A program made the position numbers and the translations under genes. The notes under the pieces are model-generated. The model had not been told where the DNA came from and ran no database searches. It saw nothing but the letters and a program-made list of their open reading frames with translations. A stretch of 64,000 bases of DNA from a virus: positions 232,331 through 296,330 of the IMG/VR virus record IMGVR_UViG_3300044633_000899; one strand, written 5' to 3'. Shown piece after piece: positions 7,870-15,572 of the stretch (position 1 is its first letter; each line of letters begins with the position of its first letter).

Positions 7870-9386
7870 GTAAAGAAATCCATTGGCATAAATACAAATT
7901 TAGGTGTGACTCCCCTTAAATTGTAGACCTCATCCAACCACCTCTCTGTAAGTTTTTGTATTTCAGAGTAGTTAAGACCAAATTTATCTTCCAAAACTGA
8001 CCAAATTTCATCATAATTGATATAAACATAATCCTTTTTTCTATCGTAAATCATTATATTATGATCTTTTTTATAACGAAATAATATCCAATTTTCTTTT
8101 TCTTCAGATTGGGTACCTTTCAAATCATTAAATAGATGTAAGAAATCCATCGGTTCTTTAATGTCAAAAATTTTAAATAAATTATCCAAGGATCCAACAA
8201 TTTTTGTTACAGATTCAAAACCAACTTTTTTGATTAAACCCAATAATTTTTCTTTTAAAGATATTGATTCATTTAATGGTTTTTTATTATCCTCTTTTTT
8301 TGTTTTTGAGATATATAAATCATTAACAAATTCCCAATTAACACAATTCCAAAAGTTTTTAATATATTCGTCACGTTTATTTTGATATTTTAAATAATAC
8401 GCGTGTTCCCAGACATCCAACCCCAACAATGGATAACCACCATCTTTAATGATATTCATTAATGGATTATCTTGATTTGGTGTGGACATAATTTTAAGTC
8501 TATTTGTTTTTGTTAAGACAAGCCAAACCCAACCAGAACCAAATCTATCTTTTGCAATTTGGTTAAACTCATCTTTCATCTTTTTTATATTACCATATTG
8601 TTTGGTAATTTTATCAAAAATTTCACCCTTTGGTATTTGTTTCTTTGGTGACAACATCTTCCAAAACAAAGCGTGGTTAAAAGCACCCCCAGCGTTGTTT
8701 CGTACTTTCTCATCAAATTTACTAATTGATTTTATAATATCTTCTAATTCAAGATCTTTATGTTTTTTTTCAGATAAAGCATCATTTAATTTTTTAACAT
8801 AACCTTTATAATGTTTGTTGTAATGAATATCCATCGTTTTTGGATCAACAAATTGTTTTAATGCGGAATATGAATATGGTAATTTTTCAATACCAATTTT
8901 TTTCATTTCCATAATAAACTCTTCTTTGATGTTTTCTTTTTCCGTTAAGAGAATTTGTTCTGAGATAAGATTAATTTTATTAACTATTTTTTCTGAACAC
9001 TCAAAAACCAATTGATTATAATCTGGGTATTCTTTTTCAAACATTTTTATTAATCTACCAGCAAAAGCGTTTGCCTCATCTTCATTTTGACCACCAATAT
9101 CTGGTCCTCGTTCTCTACCTAAAGAAAAACGTTGGTGTGCGTGAACCCACTCGTGAGCCAAGGTTCTCATAATGTCACGATTTAATCTATTTTTTGATAA
9201 AATTTTTAATGTACCGTCCATACTCTGACTACCAGTTGACATTTGACCCATTTTATCACCCAAAAACAAAATTGTTAAATCTTGATTAACAGGATAATGA
9301 TTACCTAAAAACTTGATAAAATCATTGTACATTTTTTTATCGTTAGCATCAAGTCCAGAATCATTATGTTTAATTGTGATTTTCAT
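7863..9386 (-). CDS. Three-domain fusion: metallopeptidase-like, Fe/Mn superoxide dismutase, 'A' domain
   Basis: A 507-residue fusion. Residues 1-120 look like a zincin metallopeptidase: HEWVH at 78-82 and a downstream EANAFAG with Glu104, an arrangement like the M78 (ImmA/IrrE) family. Residues about 167-358 are a full-length Fe/Mn superoxide dismutase with all four metal ligands: His188 (IHYNKHY), His238 (FNHALFW), Asp324 and His328 (DVWEHAYY). Residues 374-495 are the domain shared with the neighbouring A genes. The N-terminus lacks the usual leader, but leader-like stretches lie at the domain junctions: ILLTEKENIKE at 145-155 and PLNESISLKE at 370-379, each with an I/L-x-E site. The dismutase would convert superoxide to peroxide and oxygen. 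Presence in the capsid and release of separate domains by the prohead protease are inference. Confidence 0.9.
   Translation of the reverse strand: MKITIKHNDSGLDANDKKMYNDFIKFLGNHYPVNQDLTILFLGDKMGQMSTGSQSMDGTLKILSKNRLNRDIMRTLAHEWVHAHQRFSLGRERGPDIGGQNEDEANAFAGRLIKMFEKEYPDYNQLVFECSEKIVNKINLISEQILLTEKENIKEEFIMEMKKIGIEKLPYSYSALKQFVDPKTMDIHYNKHYKGYVKKLNDALSEKKHKDLELEDIIKSISKFDEKVRNNAGGAFNHALFWKMLSPKKQIPKGEIFDKITKQYGNIKKMKDEFNQIAKDRFGSGWVWLVLTKTNRLKIMSTPNQDNPLMNIIKDGGYPLLGLDVWEHAYYLKYQNKRDEYIKNFWNCVNWEFVNDLYISKTKKEDNKKPLNESISLKEKLLGLIKKVGFESVTKIVGSLDNLFKIFDIKEPMDFLHLFNDLKGTQSEEKENWILFRYKKDHNIMIYDRKKDYVYINYDEIWSVLEDKFGLNYSEIQKLTERWLDEVYNLRGVTPKFVFMPMDFFTG
7902..7939 (-). repeat. 38-base 3' repeat, identical to plus-strand copies at 51.7 kb
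   Basis: This stretch is the exact reverse complement of the copies at 51687-51724 and 51756-51793. It encodes the end of the A domain (LDEVYNLRGVTP) in the dismutase fusion. Exact identity across 44 kb, while neighbouring sequence differs, suggests recent copying or recombination. Confidence 0.85.
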
Positions 9387-9390
9387 AATT

Positions 9391-9397
9391 ATAAATA
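9391..9397 (-). promoter_or_regulatory. TATTTAT four bases before the dismutase fusion start
   Basis: Minus-strand TATTTAT-AATT-ATG. The spacing is the same as for the other A genes although the coding start is unrelated. Confidence 0.5.
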
Positions 9398-9423
9398 TCT
9401 AATGATTGTAAAATATAGTTTTA

Positions 9424-9870
9424 TTAAATCATAGATATCATCCAATCCCAATTCTGAAAGTTCTCAAAAACCCAAGTCGGTCTGGTTCTCTTTAAATTGT
9501 AGGTATCATCCAACCAATCCTTAATAAGGTTACTTATATCATAATAGTTTGTTAAATGTTTCTGTTCTAAAACTGACCAAATGTCACCATAATTGATATA
9601 AACAGCATCACTTCTTCTGTCGTGAATCATAATGTTATAACCTTTTTTATAACGATATAATGTCCAAGATGGTCTTTCCTCACTCTGAATTACATCCAAT
9701 TCATTAAATAAATTTAAGAAATCCATCGGTTCTTTGATATCCAAAATTTCAAGTGTTTTATCCAAGGATCCAACAATTTTTGTTGTGGACTTAAAACCAA
9801 TTTTTTTAACTAAACCTAGTAATTTTTCTTTAATCGATTTATATTGATTTTCGGTTATAATAATTTTCAT
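9424..9870 (-). CDS. Leader-bearing 'A' family protein (A5)
   Basis: A 148-residue member. The leader MKIIITENQYKSIKE runs straight into KLLGLVKKIGFKS: the NVSLKE segment present in its paralogs is deleted, yet the I-K-E site at 13-15 is kept. This suggests the site is under selection. Body signatures are VGSLDKTLEILD, MDFLNLFNELDVIQSEE, LYRYKKGYNIMI, YINYGDIWSVLE and WLDDTYNLKR. A Trp/Phe-rich tail (TWVFENFQNWDW) unlike any other member follows. The 3' repeat copies are diverged here and spaced 68 bases. It sits between the dismutase fusion and A6, all on the minus strand. Function unknown. Confidence 0.75.
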   Translation of the reverse strand: MKIIITENQYKSIKEKLLGLVKKIGFKSTTKIVGSLDKTLEILDIKEPMDFLNLFNELDVIQSEERPSWTLYRYKKGYNIMIHDRRSDAVYINYGDIWSVLEQKHLTNYYDISNLIKDWLDDTYNLKRTRPTWVFENFQNWDWMISMI

Positions 9871-9874
9871 ATTG

Positions 9875-9881
9875 ATAAATA
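9875..9881 (-). promoter_or_regulatory. TATTTAT four bases before the start of A5
   Basis: Minus-strand TATTTAT-CAAT-ATG. Confidence 0.5.
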
Positions 9882-9891
9882 TTTCACTTTT

Positions 9892-10341
9892 TTAAATTGT
9901 GGTGTTGTGTATACCAACAATATGGTTATACGTTGTGATTCCCTTTAAATCATAGACCTCATCCAACCACGTTTCTACAAGGGTTGTAATGTCACCAAAG
10001 TTAATATCAAAATTATCTTCCAAAATTGTCCATATTTCGTCATAATTAATGAAAACATATTTAATTTTTCTATCGTAAATCATAAAATTATGACCTTTTT
10101 TATATCTATACAATACCCAATTTGGTTCTTCTTCACTCTGAACAACATCCAAATCATTAAATAAGTTCAAGAAATCCATTGGTTCTTTAATATCAAAGAT
10201 ATCAAAAGTTTTATCCAAAGACCCAACAACTCTTATCGTTGATTCAAATCCAACCTTTTTGATTAAACTCAATAATTTTTCTTTTAAAGAAACGTTTTCT
10301 TTGATTAGTTTGTATTGACTTTCGGTTATTATTATTCGCAT
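9892..10341 (-). CDS. Leader-bearing 'A' family protein (A6)
   Basis: A 149-residue member and the first of the minus-strand array. The leader is MRIIITESQYKLIKE, with candidate cleavage after Glu15, followed by NVSLKEKLLSLIKKVGF. Body signatures are VGSLDKTFDIFDI, MDFLNLFNDLDVVQSEE, LYRYKKGHNFMIYD, FINYDEIWTILED and WLDEVYDLKGI. The variable tail is TTYNHIVGIHNTTI. The gene ends 11 bases from the SNF2-like helicase stop region, both on the minus strand. Its TATTTAT element lies within or just past the end of that helicase gene, so it can be transcribed independently. The body's function is unknown; internal virion location is inferred. Confidence 0.75.
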   Translation of the reverse strand: MRIIITESQYKLIKENVSLKEKLLSLIKKVGFESTIRVVGSLDKTFDIFDIKEPMDFLNLFNDLDVVQSEEEPNWVLYRYKKGHNFMIYDRKIKYVFINYDEIWTILEDNFDINFGDITTLVETWLDEVYDLKGITTYNHIVGIHNTTI

Positions 10342-10345
10342 AATA

Positions 10346-10352
10346 ATAAATA
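10346..10352 (-). promoter_or_regulatory. TATTTAT four bases before the start of A6
   Basis: Minus-strand TATTTAT-ATT(A)-ATG arrangement between the helicase stop codon and A6. Confidence 0.5.
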
Positions 10353-12110
10353 TTACATTTTTTGATTAATTGATTTTAAAATTTCTTCAACGGTATCACC
10401 AGGGTCTGAACTAACATCACCCATAACAGTACCAATTATTTTTTTCTTATTGTTTAATATGTCATAAATAGCACCCTCAATTGTGTTGATAAACAAAGGA
10501 TAATAAACCAATACATTATTTTTTTGACCATATCTGTACGCCCTATCTTCGGCTTGTGCGTGTTCCGCTGGGACAAAAGATAAGTCATTCATTATTACCG
10601 CTTCAGCCTTTGTTAGTGTTAAACCAACCCCCGCCGCTTTTAGATTTCCAACAAATACTTTTATCTTGTCGTTTTCTTGAAACTGGTCAACAGCATATTG
10701 TCTTTGTGTTTTATTACAACTACCATCCAAATAGACAGATTGTTTACCGAAGTGATTATGAATCATTTGTAACGTTTCCGTAAAGTTTGTAAAAATAATA
10801 ACTTTCTTATCTTGATCAATTATATTTTGGGCAAATTCAATTGTTTCTTTAACCTTTTCATTAGCAATCAATTTTCTAATTTGCATAAGTTTTGAAAATT
10901 GTACCGTTAACGACGACGACCCTTCTTCTTTATCCAACCACACATAATATTCACCCATAAGGTCTTTATACTCTTTTGATGTTGTTTTTAAATAAATTGG
11001 TGTTATTATCTTATCTGGTAAATCTAAAACCTCATCTTTTAACCTACGAAGAATTTGACCCGAAGTTCTTTCCCTTAGTTCTTCCAAGTTTGATGCACCA
11101 TTAACATTCCAAACCTTTCTATTGCCAGCCCTAAATTGATAACCTTCACAATAACGAATAGCATATGCCATCCAGTTTTGTGCAACAGGACTTTCAATCA
11201 AGTTTAATAAATTATAATAATTGATTGGTCTGTTTGTCATTGGTGTTCCCGTTAATAACCACAAATATTTGGCCTTTTTTGTAAAACTATTAATTATTTT
11301 TGTTCTGGCCGCCTGACTATTACTTACCATATGTGCCTCATCCAATATGATCAAATCAAAATTAATTTGACCTATAACCGAATCGTGGGGGTTTTTAATG
11401 TCATAAAAATTTTTTAAGATGTCATAATTAACAATTACAATGTCGTGTTCCGTTGAGAATTTTTTACCTTCCGCAATAAAAACAGATTTATCTGAATATA
11501 TTGCAATCTCTCGTTGCCAATTTATTTTAAGAGACGCGGGACAAACAACTAAAATCTTTTTCGCTTTGGTCTCAAGTGCTGCAATAATTGTGGAGCATGA
11601 CTTGCCAACGCCCATGTCATCCGCCAAAATAAACCTTTTTGACCCCACCAATTTCTCAATCGCTTCTTTTTGATGTGGTAATGGGGGTCTGTTGTCATAC
11701 TTTGAGTAATCAACCTCAACCTTTTCAATTGTATGTGATTTTATTAATGATGATTTTGGAATCCAAAATTCGGATAATTGATCCTTCTCAAAGAACTTAC
11801 CCCAAATATGGTAGGACTTATCTTTTTCAACTAATAATTTCTCAATGTAAATTTGTTTTGGTGTTTCAAGAAAATACCTTTCTTTAGCGAATTTTTCAGC
11901 AAAATACGTATCAAGGTCAACCCACTTTCTAGCGACTTTTGGGTTCGTACTATAATAATTTACAATATATTCCGCTTGAGTTCTAGTTGGGTAAAACTTT
12001 TTATTTGTTTGTTTTTTGACTTTCATATATAATATATGATTGTTCGCACCATCATATGTGTCCAATAATTCTAAAGCCTTATGTTCTATTAGTTGTTTTT
12101 GATTTTCCAA
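10353..12110 (-). CDS. SNF2-family DNA helicase/translocase
   Basis: A 585-residue two-lobed superfamily 2 ATPase. Lobe 1 shows the PHQ Q-motif-like start at 145, Walker A DDMGVGKS (164-171), DEAH (257-260) and TGTP (287-290). Lobe 2 shows FTNFTETL near 440, the GVGLTLTKA motif near 490 and the motif VI region AEDRAYRYGQ, characteristic of Swi2/Snf2 enzymes such as HepA/SMARCAL1. The first 140 residues are a family-unknown domain. It probably remodels forks or drives recombination, the niche of UvsW in T4. The only upstream start in frame is TTG at 12108-12110; the next ATG is codon 29. It is divergent from the tail-completion genes. Confidence 0.9.
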   Translation of the reverse strand: MENQKQLIEHKALELLDTYDGANNHILYMKVKKQTNKKFYPTRTQAEYIVNYYSTNPKVARKWVDLDTYFAEKFAKERYFLETPKQIYIEKLLVEKDKSYHIWGKFFEKDQLSEFWIPKSSLIKSHTIEKVEVDYSKYDNRPPLPHQKEAIEKLVGSKRFILADDMGVGKSCSTIIAALETKAKKILVVCPASLKINWQREIAIYSDKSVFIAEGKKFSTEHDIVIVNYDILKNFYDIKNPHDSVIGQINFDLIILDEAHMVSNSQAARTKIINSFTKKAKYLWLLTGTPMTNRPINYYNLLNLIESPVAQNWMAYAIRYCEGYQFRAGNRKVWNVNGASNLEELRERTSGQILRRLKDEVLDLPDKIITPIYLKTTSKEYKDLMGEYYVWLDKEEGSSSLTVQFSKLMQIRKLIANEKVKETIEFAQNIIDQDKKVIIFTNFTETLQMIHNHFGKQSVYLDGSCNKTQRQYAVDQFQENDKIKVFVGNLKAAGVGLTLTKAEAVIMNDLSFVPAEHAQAEDRAYRYGQKNNVLVYYPLFINTIEGAIYDILNNKKKIIGTVMGDVSSDPGDTVEEILKSINQKM

Positions 12111-12148
12111 AATTACCCGTTAATAAATAAAAATAATTATAAATTTGA

Positions 12149-12160
12149 TATTTATAAATA
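12149..12160. promoter_or_regulatory. Palindromic TATTTATAAATA between divergent genes
   Basis: This 12-base perfect palindrome holds the TATTTAT element in both orientations. It lies 14 bases before the ATG at 12175 (plus) and about 38 bases before the helicase start (minus), so it may serve both directions. Confidence 0.5.
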
Positions 12161-12174
12161 CAAAACAATTTAAA

Positions 12175-12690
12175 ATGAATACACCAAGAGTTCCAATAAC
12201 AAGATTAGGTAAGTTTTTTGGCTCAAATGATTTTGATTTAGAGGTCTCACTTTCCGAGGAATGGTTGATTGGCGATATGAATTACACTTGTGTGTTGTAC
12301 CGTGTTGATAAAACCAAAACCAAAACTGACGATGTTTACGGTGAAACGGTACCTGATGGTATTAAGTTTTTACCCCCAGTTGAGTTTAACGCACAGGTTA
12401 CAATTGCGTCACCAGAAAATAAACTTATGGGTTCAACAAAATTAGATCAACTTGAACCTGGTAATATAACTGTTTCGGTATTTTTAAAGACTTTGGACGA
12501 TCTTAATATTGATATTGAGTTTGGTGATTATATTGGGTATTACGACACAGAAAGTTTTGTAAGATATTATACCGTTGTTAACGATGGTCGTATAACGTCT
12601 GATACAAAACATACATATAAAGGATATCGTCCTTTTTATAGAACAATAACTGGAGCACCTGTTGGTCCTAACGAATTTAGGGGTTTATAA
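12175..12690 (+). CDS. Neck/tail-completion protein, gp14-like candidate
   Basis: A 171-residue protein from ATG 12175. An upstream in-frame TTG at 12145 is rejected because the TATTTAT element lies inside that extension. The sequence has an early ELSGD-like region (VSLSEEWLIGDMNY), LYRVDKTKTKTDDVYGE, and a C-terminal half with IDIEFGDYIGYYDTESF, ending in a Pro/Gly-rich tail (APVGPNEF). The D-VYGE pattern recalls T4-type gp14 neck proteins, but the match is from memory and weak. It is followed three bases later by a gp15-like gene, consistent with the T4 order 13-14-15. It would act at the head-tail joint. Confidence 0.5.
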   Translation: MNTPRVPITRLGKFFGSNDFDLEVSLSEEWLIGDMNYTCVLYRVDKTKTKTDDVYGETVPDGIKFLPPVEFNAQVTIASPENKLMGSTKLDQLEPGNITVSVFLKTLDDLNIDIEFGDYIGYYDTESFVRYYTVVNDGRITSDTKHTYKGYRPFYRTITGAPVGPNEFRGL

Positions 12691-12693
12691 TTT

Positions 12694-13734
12694 ATGGCAC
12701 TACCAAAAAAAATAAAAAAAGATATTAATCTAATAGAGAGTAAAACTTTATTACCTAGACGGCATGAGATGGCAGATATGATTTCACAAGATGGAACGTA
12801 TTTACCCAAATCATTATTACATTCCGATTTAGATAGGGGGTTTATGGATTTTGTTCGTGACGATTTAAAATGTGTTGTTGATGGAAAAATAATACCAACA
12901 ATTGATGTGTTGATAACAACTCAAAACTGGGCACAATTTACGGAAACTTGGGATTTTCAAAACATTGATAAAAACGCGGAACCACCATTTATTGGTATTG
13001 TTAGATCACCAGAAGTAACGTTTGGTAATAACCCATCAATTATGTTGTCAAATATTCCAAATAGAAGACAATATTTCTATATGAAAGTACCGACTTGGGA
13101 CGGTCAAAGAAATGGTTACGATATATATAAAATACCTCAACCAATACCTGTTGACATCAAATATACCGTTATTATCGTTTGTAATAGAATGCGTGAATTA
13201 AATAAATTAAACCAAATTATTATTACAAAATTCGCATCAAAACAAGCGTATCATATTATTAAGGGTCATTATATTCCTATTATTATGGGGAATATTTCCG
13301 ACGAATCAAGTATGGATTTGGAAAAAAGAAAGGTTTATTTACAAAAATACGAATTTACGTTACAAGGGTTTTTGATGGATGAAGATGAATTTGAGATAAC
13401 CCCAGCGATTACAAGAACGTTTCAGATTTATGAAACCGACACTAAAATAAAAACTAGAAAACCAAAAAAACAAATTCCTGAAATACCACAAACGTATACT
13501 GAAAAATATTCTATTGGTAATGTTGTATCTGTTTATAAGTTTAATTACACAACAAATCTTAAATTATCATCAAATCAAAACATCACTCAATTTGAGGTGT
13601 ATATTAATGATGATTTTTACGGTAATGATTTAACGGAAATACAAATAAATACTGGTGATGAATTAAGAATCACCGTAACAAAGGATAATATTGGTCAGGT
13701 TTCTGAGATTGTGTTTTTACAAGAGATTATTTAA
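12694..13734 (+). CDS. Tail-completion / sheath-terminator protein, gp15-like candidate
   Basis: A 346-residue virion protein. Residues 30-120 contain a predicted beta-rich region with DVLITTQNWAQFTETWDF, and residues 155-235 hold YTVIIVCNRMRELNKLNQ, HYIPIIMG and LQGFLMDEDEF. The latter pattern fits tail terminator proteins that cap the tube and sheath (T4 gp15, 272 residues). A Lys/Pro linker near 255 (KTRKPKKQIPEIP) joins a small extra beta domain of about 85 residues that T4 gp15 lacks. It is three bases behind the gp14-like gene and shares its promoter. The assignment depends on gene order and pattern similarity. Confidence 0.5.
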   Translation: MALPKKIKKDINLIESKTLLPRRHEMADMISQDGTYLPKSLLHSDLDRGFMDFVRDDLKCVVDGKIIPTIDVLITTQNWAQFTETWDFQNIDKNAEPPFIGIVRSPEVTFGNNPSIMLSNIPNRRQYFYMKVPTWDGQRNGYDIYKIPQPIPVDIKYTVIIVCNRMRELNKLNQIIITKFASKQAYHIIKGHYIPIIMGNISDESSMDLEKRKVYLQKYEFTLQGFLMDEDEFEITPAITRTFQIYETDTKIKTRKPKKQIPEIPQTYTEKYSIGNVVSVYKFNYTTNLKLSSNQNITQFEVYINDDFYGNDLTEIQINTGDELRITVTKDNIGQVSEIVFLQEII

Positions 13735-13772
13735 TATTTTTTATTAAAAAATCGTTTTTTTTTTTTTTGATA

Positions 13773-13779
13773 TATTTAT
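13773..13779 (+). promoter_or_regulatory. TATTTAT late-promoter candidate for the leader-bearing gene at 13795
   Basis: ATATATTTATAATAAAA lies 15 bases before the ATG, after a T-rich run that could end the preceding transcript. Confidence 0.55.
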
Positions 13780-13794
13780 AATAAAAAACATATT

Positions 13795-14211
13795 ATGAAA
13801 AAAATTTTAAGACTAACAGAAAACGATTTAACCCGTATCGTTAAACGAGTTATTCGTGAACAAGATGGTGAATCACATAATAAAATATCAGATGAAGATT
13901 TTGATTCTTTTTTAGATGTTTTATCACAATATGAATCAGGTGACATTACTTGGGATGACTTTTTAGAAAAAAGTGAAGCTATTGGTTCAAAATATGTGGT
14001 TGGACCAAAACCAAAATCAAACGTTTTTATTGGGTTGTCTAATCAAGTTGAAGAGTTTAATCAAAAGTTGTCAAACCATTATGATGACCTAATTAGAAAT
14101 TCTACGTTATTTGGTAATATTTATGATGCTTACGAATCTGGTGAATTAACTAACGATGAAGGGTTCACTCTATTGAAAATGATCCGTACGGTAGAATATA
14201 ACGACCGTTAA
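13795..14211 (+). CDS. Leader-bearing protein with 'B' type leader (B1)
   Basis: A 138-residue acidic protein beginning with the B leader: MKKILRLTENDLTRIVKRV, then IRE at 20-22. Two other genes here (47881 and 52024) share this leader but have unrelated bodies. I-R-E matches the I/L-x-E cleavage consensus of T4-type prohead proteases, so the mature protein would start with Gln23. The body has two related acidic segments, QYESGDITWDDF and AYESGELTNDEGF, each resembling a short helix-loop module; no enzyme motif is seen. After its TAA the same frame stays open for 26 more codons. Internal capsid location is inferred. Confidence 0.7.
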   Translation: MKKILRLTENDLTRIVKRVIREQDGESHNKISDEDFDSFLDVLSQYESGDITWDDFLEKSEAIGSKYVVGPKPKSNVFIGLSNQVEEFNQKLSNHYDDLIRNSTLFGNIYDAYESGELTNDEGFTLLKMIRTVEYNDR

Positions 14212-14292
14212 TGTTTAAAATCGTCCGATAAAGGTGATCCTATTGAAGTAATTAAAGAAGTTTCAGAACGAAGTGAAAGGGGTTTACAGTAA
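14212..14292 (+). other. In-frame open extension after the B1 stop codon
   Basis: Directly after the TAA at 14209-14211 the same frame reads 26 sense codons (including IEVIKEVSERSERG) to a second TAA at 14290-14292. It has no start codon of its own. It is either a remnant of a longer gene cut by a stop mutation or a readthrough tail. Confidence 0.4.
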
Positions 14293-14326
14293 ATTTTTAT
14301 AAAGTAATCACTAATGTTATCATATT

Positions 14327-15256
14327 TTAAAAATTTAATAGTTTCAATGTATGGTTAACATTGTTCCCATTAAGATATGTTGTGTAATATTGTCTTGCGT
14401 TTTTTGTTATAAATTTTAAAAATTCTAAATCATCTTTTACATTTAAAAATTTTTTTTCAATTAGTTTAGCGTGTTTTTCTAAACCTAACCTATCAGTTGA
14501 TAGTCCATTATGTCTTGGTATGTCGTCTGGTCTATCAACTGATATATAGTGATAATTTGGTATGAGTTTTGGGTTCAATTCACTTAGATATTCAAACCTT
14601 AAAAAAGGTATACCTAAACACATATATTCAATGTCTCTATAACATAATTCCCCAACTCCAGCTACTGATAGTCCAATTTTATATTTTATAATATCGTCAA
14701 AATAATTTGGAACTGGTTGAAACCCTTCAACATATTTTTTATCAAAAAATTGGGTTATTGGTCTTTCACTTACAGTACCCCTAAAGCACATCTTATCAAT
14801 ATAAGATTTAAATGTTTCTCTTTTTTCATAAAACATTTCATAATCAAAGACATCTTGAGGAAAATAAATCCAAGGACTATATTTTTCAATACTATCACCA
14901 ACATGTTGTTTTAGATAATTATAATTAAATTGTGACAATAAAACTTTTTTTAAAAACGGATTATTATGTTCATTTAAAATTGCTGTAGATAATCTATCTG
15001 AAACTGATAAAACATAAAATTCACCAGTATCATCAAATTCAATCACATATTCACATTCGTGTAATACGAAATATTTTGAGTTACCTTTTTTTAATTTTAT
15101 TGGAAACTGATGTGAATTTGCAAATTCAAAAAACCTATTTTCCACAACAACAAAACGTTTTTTTAATTCATCTGTTAATTTATCCCAAAATAAATTATAG
15201 TTTCTATAGTATCTTGTGTTTTCATTACACGGATTGTGTACGATAATTTTTCTCAT
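14327..15256 (-). CDS. Glycosyltransferase-like protein
   Basis: A 309-residue protein with a GT-B-like C-terminal half. The segment IGLSVAGVGELCYRDIEYMC at 195-213, followed by LGIPFLRFEY, matches the nucleotide-sugar-binding region of several bacterial glycosyltransferase families, where a Glu and a Gly/Pro turn bind the donor. The N-terminal half carries a FVVVENRFFEF strand and a conserved HECEYVIEF. There is no membrane segment or signal peptide. It may modify phage DNA bases, virion proteins or host glycans; nothing here decides which. It lies alone on the minus strand between two plus-strand virion genes, next to a small RHH protein, as accessory genes often do. Confidence 0.6.
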   Translation of the reverse strand: MRKIIVHNPCNENTRYYRNYNLFWDKLTDELKKRFVVVENRFFEFANSHQFPIKLKKGNSKYFVLHECEYVIEFDDTGEFYVLSVSDRLSTAILNEHNNPFLKKVLLSQFNYNYLKQHVGDSIEKYSPWIYFPQDVFDYEMFYEKRETFKSYIDKMCFRGTVSERPITQFFDKKYVEGFQPVPNYFDDIIKYKIGLSVAGVGELCYRDIEYMCLGIPFLRFEYLSELNPKLIPNYHYISVDRPDDIPRHNGLSTDRLGLEKHAKLIEKKFLNVKDDLEFLKFITKNARQYYTTYLNGNNVNHTLKLLNF

Positions 15257-15314
15257 AATTATATATTATTATGAATTTATTTTAAAAAAAAATATAGTGA
15301 TTTTTAATTATAAA

Positions 15315-15321
15315 ATAAATA
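15315..15321 (-). promoter_or_regulatory. TATTTAT candidate upstream of the glycosyltransferase
   Basis: Minus-strand TATTTAT about 58 bases before the glycosyltransferase ATG, in the spacer to the RHH gene. Confidence 0.35.
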
Positions 15322-15325
15322 ATAC

Positions 15326-15351
15326 TTATTATGAAAGTCATTCCATAATAA
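15326..15351. other. Inverted repeat TTATTATG/CATAATAA
   Basis: A perfect 8-base inverted repeat with a 10-base spacer lies between the small RHH gene and the glycosyltransferase. Ribbon-helix-helix proteins bind such short symmetric sites, so it could be an operator; a weak attenuator hairpin is the alternative. Confidence 0.35.
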
Positions 15352-15371
15352 TACGAAAACGTTAAAAATTT

Positions 15372-15536
15372 TTAATCATCCCCGTAAATATCTCTTTTTT
15401 CCTTACATTTTTCAATTATTAGACTCTCAAGAAATTTATACATTTTAATCCCTCGTTTATCACAATATTTCTTTAAAACATCGTGAACGTCCTTATCAAT
15501 CTTTAAATTTTTAATTTTTTTTTCGTTTGGTTCCAT
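15372..15536 (-). CDS. Small ribbon-helix-helix-like protein
   Basis: A 54-residue protein starting MEPNEKKIKNLKIDKDVHDV. The short beta strand (KIKNLKID), then helix 1 (DVHDVLKKYCDKRG) and helix 2 (MYKFLESLIIEKC), is the order of ribbon-helix-helix DNA-binding proteins. It lies upstream of the glycosyltransferase on the same strand and may be a repressor of that pair. The spacer upstream of its start carries an AGGTAG/CTACCT inverted repeat and a TATTTAT element. Too short for firm classification. Confidence 0.6.
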   Translation of the reverse strand: MEPNEKKIKNLKIDKDVHDVLKKYCDKRGIKMYKFLESLIIEKCKEKRDIYGDD

Positions 15537-15572
15537 AAGTAGAAAAAAGGTAGAAAAAAAACCTACCTATCT

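Noticed and set aside
12145-12174. TTG start for the gp14-like gene
   Set aside because: It would place the TATTTAT element inside the coding region; ATG 12175 has normal spacing.
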